DNA from: Mageeibacillus sp. UBA5770
GTDB taxonomy: Bacteria; Bacillota_A; Clostridia; Saccharofermentanales; Saccharofermentanaceae
Assembly (NCBI GenBank): GCA_002418705.1
Contig: DIEQ01000066.1
Span: 22,690 to 30,280 of the forward strand
DNA length: 7,591 nucleotides
Direction: 5' to 3'
The translations under genes and the position numbers were made by a program. This document shows, piece after piece, positions 6,027-7,591 of this stretch. Numbering within the stretch: position 1 is the first letter of the stretch; each line of letters opens with the position of its first letter. Below the pieces are notes generated by a model. That model made no database searches. It was not told where the DNA came from and saw nothing but the letters and a program-made list of their open reading frames with translations.

Positions 6027-7591
6027 TTGAATCGTAAAAGAGCCGGCAGCGCCCTCAGGTTAAAGTTTGCCATTTTAGGCATTTTTATTGTAACTTTCTT
6101 GTGTCTCGCATCTATAGATTTTAATGCGTCTGCATCGGGCAGCAGGAATCTGACTGCGACACAGCAGTCGAACGGGACCTGGATTTCAAATACCGGTTAT
6201 CGGCCTTACACGGAGTGGTATGGAGCTACAACGGCCGGGATTGCACGCCATCAGGTTCTAAAAGTGTTTGTAAATGCAGGTGAGACTCTGTATTTTGGAA
6301 GCAGCGTTGCGGGCAGCACCGTCGCCGGCGGAGAAATTGTCGTCAGGAAAGCAGACGGAACTTCAGTACCCGCTGCGTCACTGAATGTAGATGCAGGTAC
6401 CGGAGTCGGGTATATTAATACGCGTGCCAAAGAAATGGCCGGCCCCAACTATCCGTCGAGCGGTAATACCAGCGGATATACTCCGCTTTCCCTGGCTGTT
6501 GATCAGACCGGAGTCTGGGAATTTGAATTTCATTCCACGAGCAACAACACAACAAATCCTACAGCCTCGCTTACAACGTCAGATACTCTCGTTGCCAATC
6601 AGGGCGGAGGAGCTGTCGCTGCTTGGGATATAACGGTCGTCAAGACGGAAAGCGGTGTCCCCGCTGCTGTTCCCGGCCGTGTTTATACGAACTTTCTGTC
6701 TATGAATATGGGCGGTAACTTTTTTGGCTCAGACGTACTGAAGGCTGTCGTATATGTTCTTACCAAAGATGGATTTGTGTATCAGACCAGCTTCAACGGA
6801 ATGGATCCCTACGGCTTCATCTTTTTCGGTAATAACCGCGGTCTGATAAATGCAAATACCAACACATCGCTGTACCAGTCCGGAGTCTCCGCTGATAACA
6901 GTATGACTACCATCTCCAGTAATGGTATACCGGTGCAGTTCCAGTCTCCAATAAGTTCTGATTCTGTCATGGACAGTACATTTAAAATATTTTTCGATAT
7001 ACCTGCCGTTGATCTGCCCGAGTATATTAAGCCTGTTGCTTATGCGCCGGGCAGCATATCGGATTTTACATTTATCGGTGATACCAATAATCATGGTTAT
7101 GTCGGTTTCGGAGGTTATTTTCAGTTCAATGCTACGAGAACATCTTCTTATGAAATCAAGCTTGACATGACGCACTATAAAAACGCTGATAACACAATTA
7201 CGGACCGGGGTATAGTTTATCTTGCAAATGCATGTGTGGAAGGGCAAAACCGGATTTTCTGGGACGGCCGCGATGCTTTCGGACAGGTTGTCCCTGCCGG
7301 TACGTACGGCGGTGCGGACAGCGGGATTACCATTACTTTATCCGCCAAATCAGGTGAATACCATTTCCCGATGTTTGATGTGGAGAATAACAGGAATGGT
7401 GTCATAATCAAAATGATCAGTGATCCTGTCGACATCAATAATCAGGTGATTCCAGTAACTTCGGCAGAGAGATCGACTGTATATTATAACAACTCATATG
7501 TACCTAAAATTGTCGCCGAAAATGCAGTCCAGAACATGCTTGCCGGGATAGACAGCACCACCGGTGCGAGCATTTTTGGAAAAACAGCAGC
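6027..7591 (+). CDS. Large secreted, probable cell-surface protein, 3' end outside window
   Basis: The frame is open for 521 codons to the window edge. From TTG 6027 the N-terminus is a typical signal peptide: basic region NRKRAGSALRLK (2-13), hydrophobic core FAILGIFIVTFLCLASI (14-30) and ASA (34-36) before a likely cut after residue 36. Cys26 is not in a lipobox. In-frame ATGs at 5988 and 5994 would lengthen only the basic part. The mature part is rich in Gly, Ser, Thr, Asn and aromatic residues with alternating beta-strand-like text and few Cys, as in bacterial adhesins and other surface proteins. Near residues 411-428, FWDGRDAFGQVVPAGTYGG resembles the FlgD/Ig-like module; it is followed by YHFPMFDVENNRNGV (445-459), a pattern I associate with large envelope proteins. 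Residues 40-400 match no family I can name. No enzyme motif or anchor is visible; an LPXTG or SLH anchor would lie past the edge. Ligand and role are unknown. Confidence 0.85.
   Translation, partial: MNRKRAGSALRLKFAILGIFIVTFLCLASIDFNASASGSRNLTATQQSNGTWISNTGYRPYTEWYGATTAGIARHQVLKVFVNAGETLYFGSSVAGSTVAGGEIVVRKADGTSVPAASLNVDAGTGVGYINTRAKEMAGPNYPSSGNTSGYTPLSLAVDQTGVWEFEFHSTSNNTTNPTASLTTSDTLVANQGGGAVAAWDITVVKTESGVPAAVPGRVYTNFLSMNMGGNFFGSDVLKAVVYVLTKDGFVYQTSFNGMDPYGFIFFGNNRGLINANTNTSLYQSGVSADNSMTTISSNGIPVQFQSPISSDSVMDSTFKIFFDIPAVDLPEYIKPVAYAPGSISDFTFIGDTNNHGYVGFGGYFQFNATRTSSYEIKLDMTHYKNADNTITDRGIVYLANACVEGQNRIFWDGRDAFGQVVPAGTYGGADSGITITLSAKSGEYHFPMFDVENNRNGVIIKMISDPVDINNQVIPVTSAERSTVYYNNSYVPKIVAENAVQNMLAGIDSTTGASIFGKTA

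Noticed and set aside
6090..6110. Cys26 of the surface protein as a lipoprotein lipobox
   Set aside because: The residue before Cys is Leu rather than Gly, Ala or Ser, while an ASA signal peptidase I site follows.
6729..7247. 172-codon frame on the - strand inside the surface-protein gene
   Set aside because: The + strand frame is open throughout, has a signal peptide and a recognisable module; the opposite frame shows no domain.
1..7591. CRISPR arrays, tRNA, rRNA, insertion sequences, integrases
   Set aside because: No regular repeat-spacer pattern, cloverleaf, transposase motif or terminal inverted repeats were seen on either strand.

Overview
The window is a gene-dense stretch in which every supported gene lies on the + strand. 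The organism is most likely a member of the Bacillota, probably a clostridium. This is inferred from strong purine-rich Shine-Dalgarno sites, a consensus sigma-A-type promoter, AT-rich spacers between coding DNA of mixed composition, a TTG start behind a strong ribosome site, and family resemblance of the proteins. No marker gene fixes the species.

Positions 1-5555 look like one operon. It opens with the 3' part of a large fusion enzyme that activates an acyl chain (AMP-forming ligase), carries it (acyl carrier domain) and transfers it to a glycerolipid (PlsC-type acyltransferase). Fifteen bases later comes an uncharacterised membrane protein with about six helices. Its end overlaps by 26 bases an alkaline-phosphatase-superfamily phosphodiesterase-like enzyme. 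After a 66-base gap comes nagA (N-acetylglucosamine-6-phosphate deacetylase). The end of nagA overlaps a short reading frame that looks like only the C-terminal third of a beta-lactamase-family serine hydrolase, probably a deletion remnant. A 38-residue, very basic small protein with a near-ideal ribosome site follows at 5592-5708.

Positions 5709-6026 hold no gene. They contain a weak hairpin, a clear intrinsic terminator (5774-5809), an AT-rich tract, a promoter with perfect TTGACA and TATAAT boxes, a leader of about 128 bases, and a 17-base imperfect direct repeat just before the next start.

From 6027 to the window edge runs an open reading frame of at least 521 codons. It encodes a secreted protein with a clear signal peptide, all-beta-like composition and a FlgD/Ig-like 'WDGRD...PAGTY' module, probably a large cell-surface protein that continues past the window.

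The first unit thus joins lipid acylation, phosphoester hydrolysis and amino-sugar metabolism, which would fit an envelope or recycling role. That joint role is inference. The surface protein has its own promoter and is separated from the operon by the terminator.
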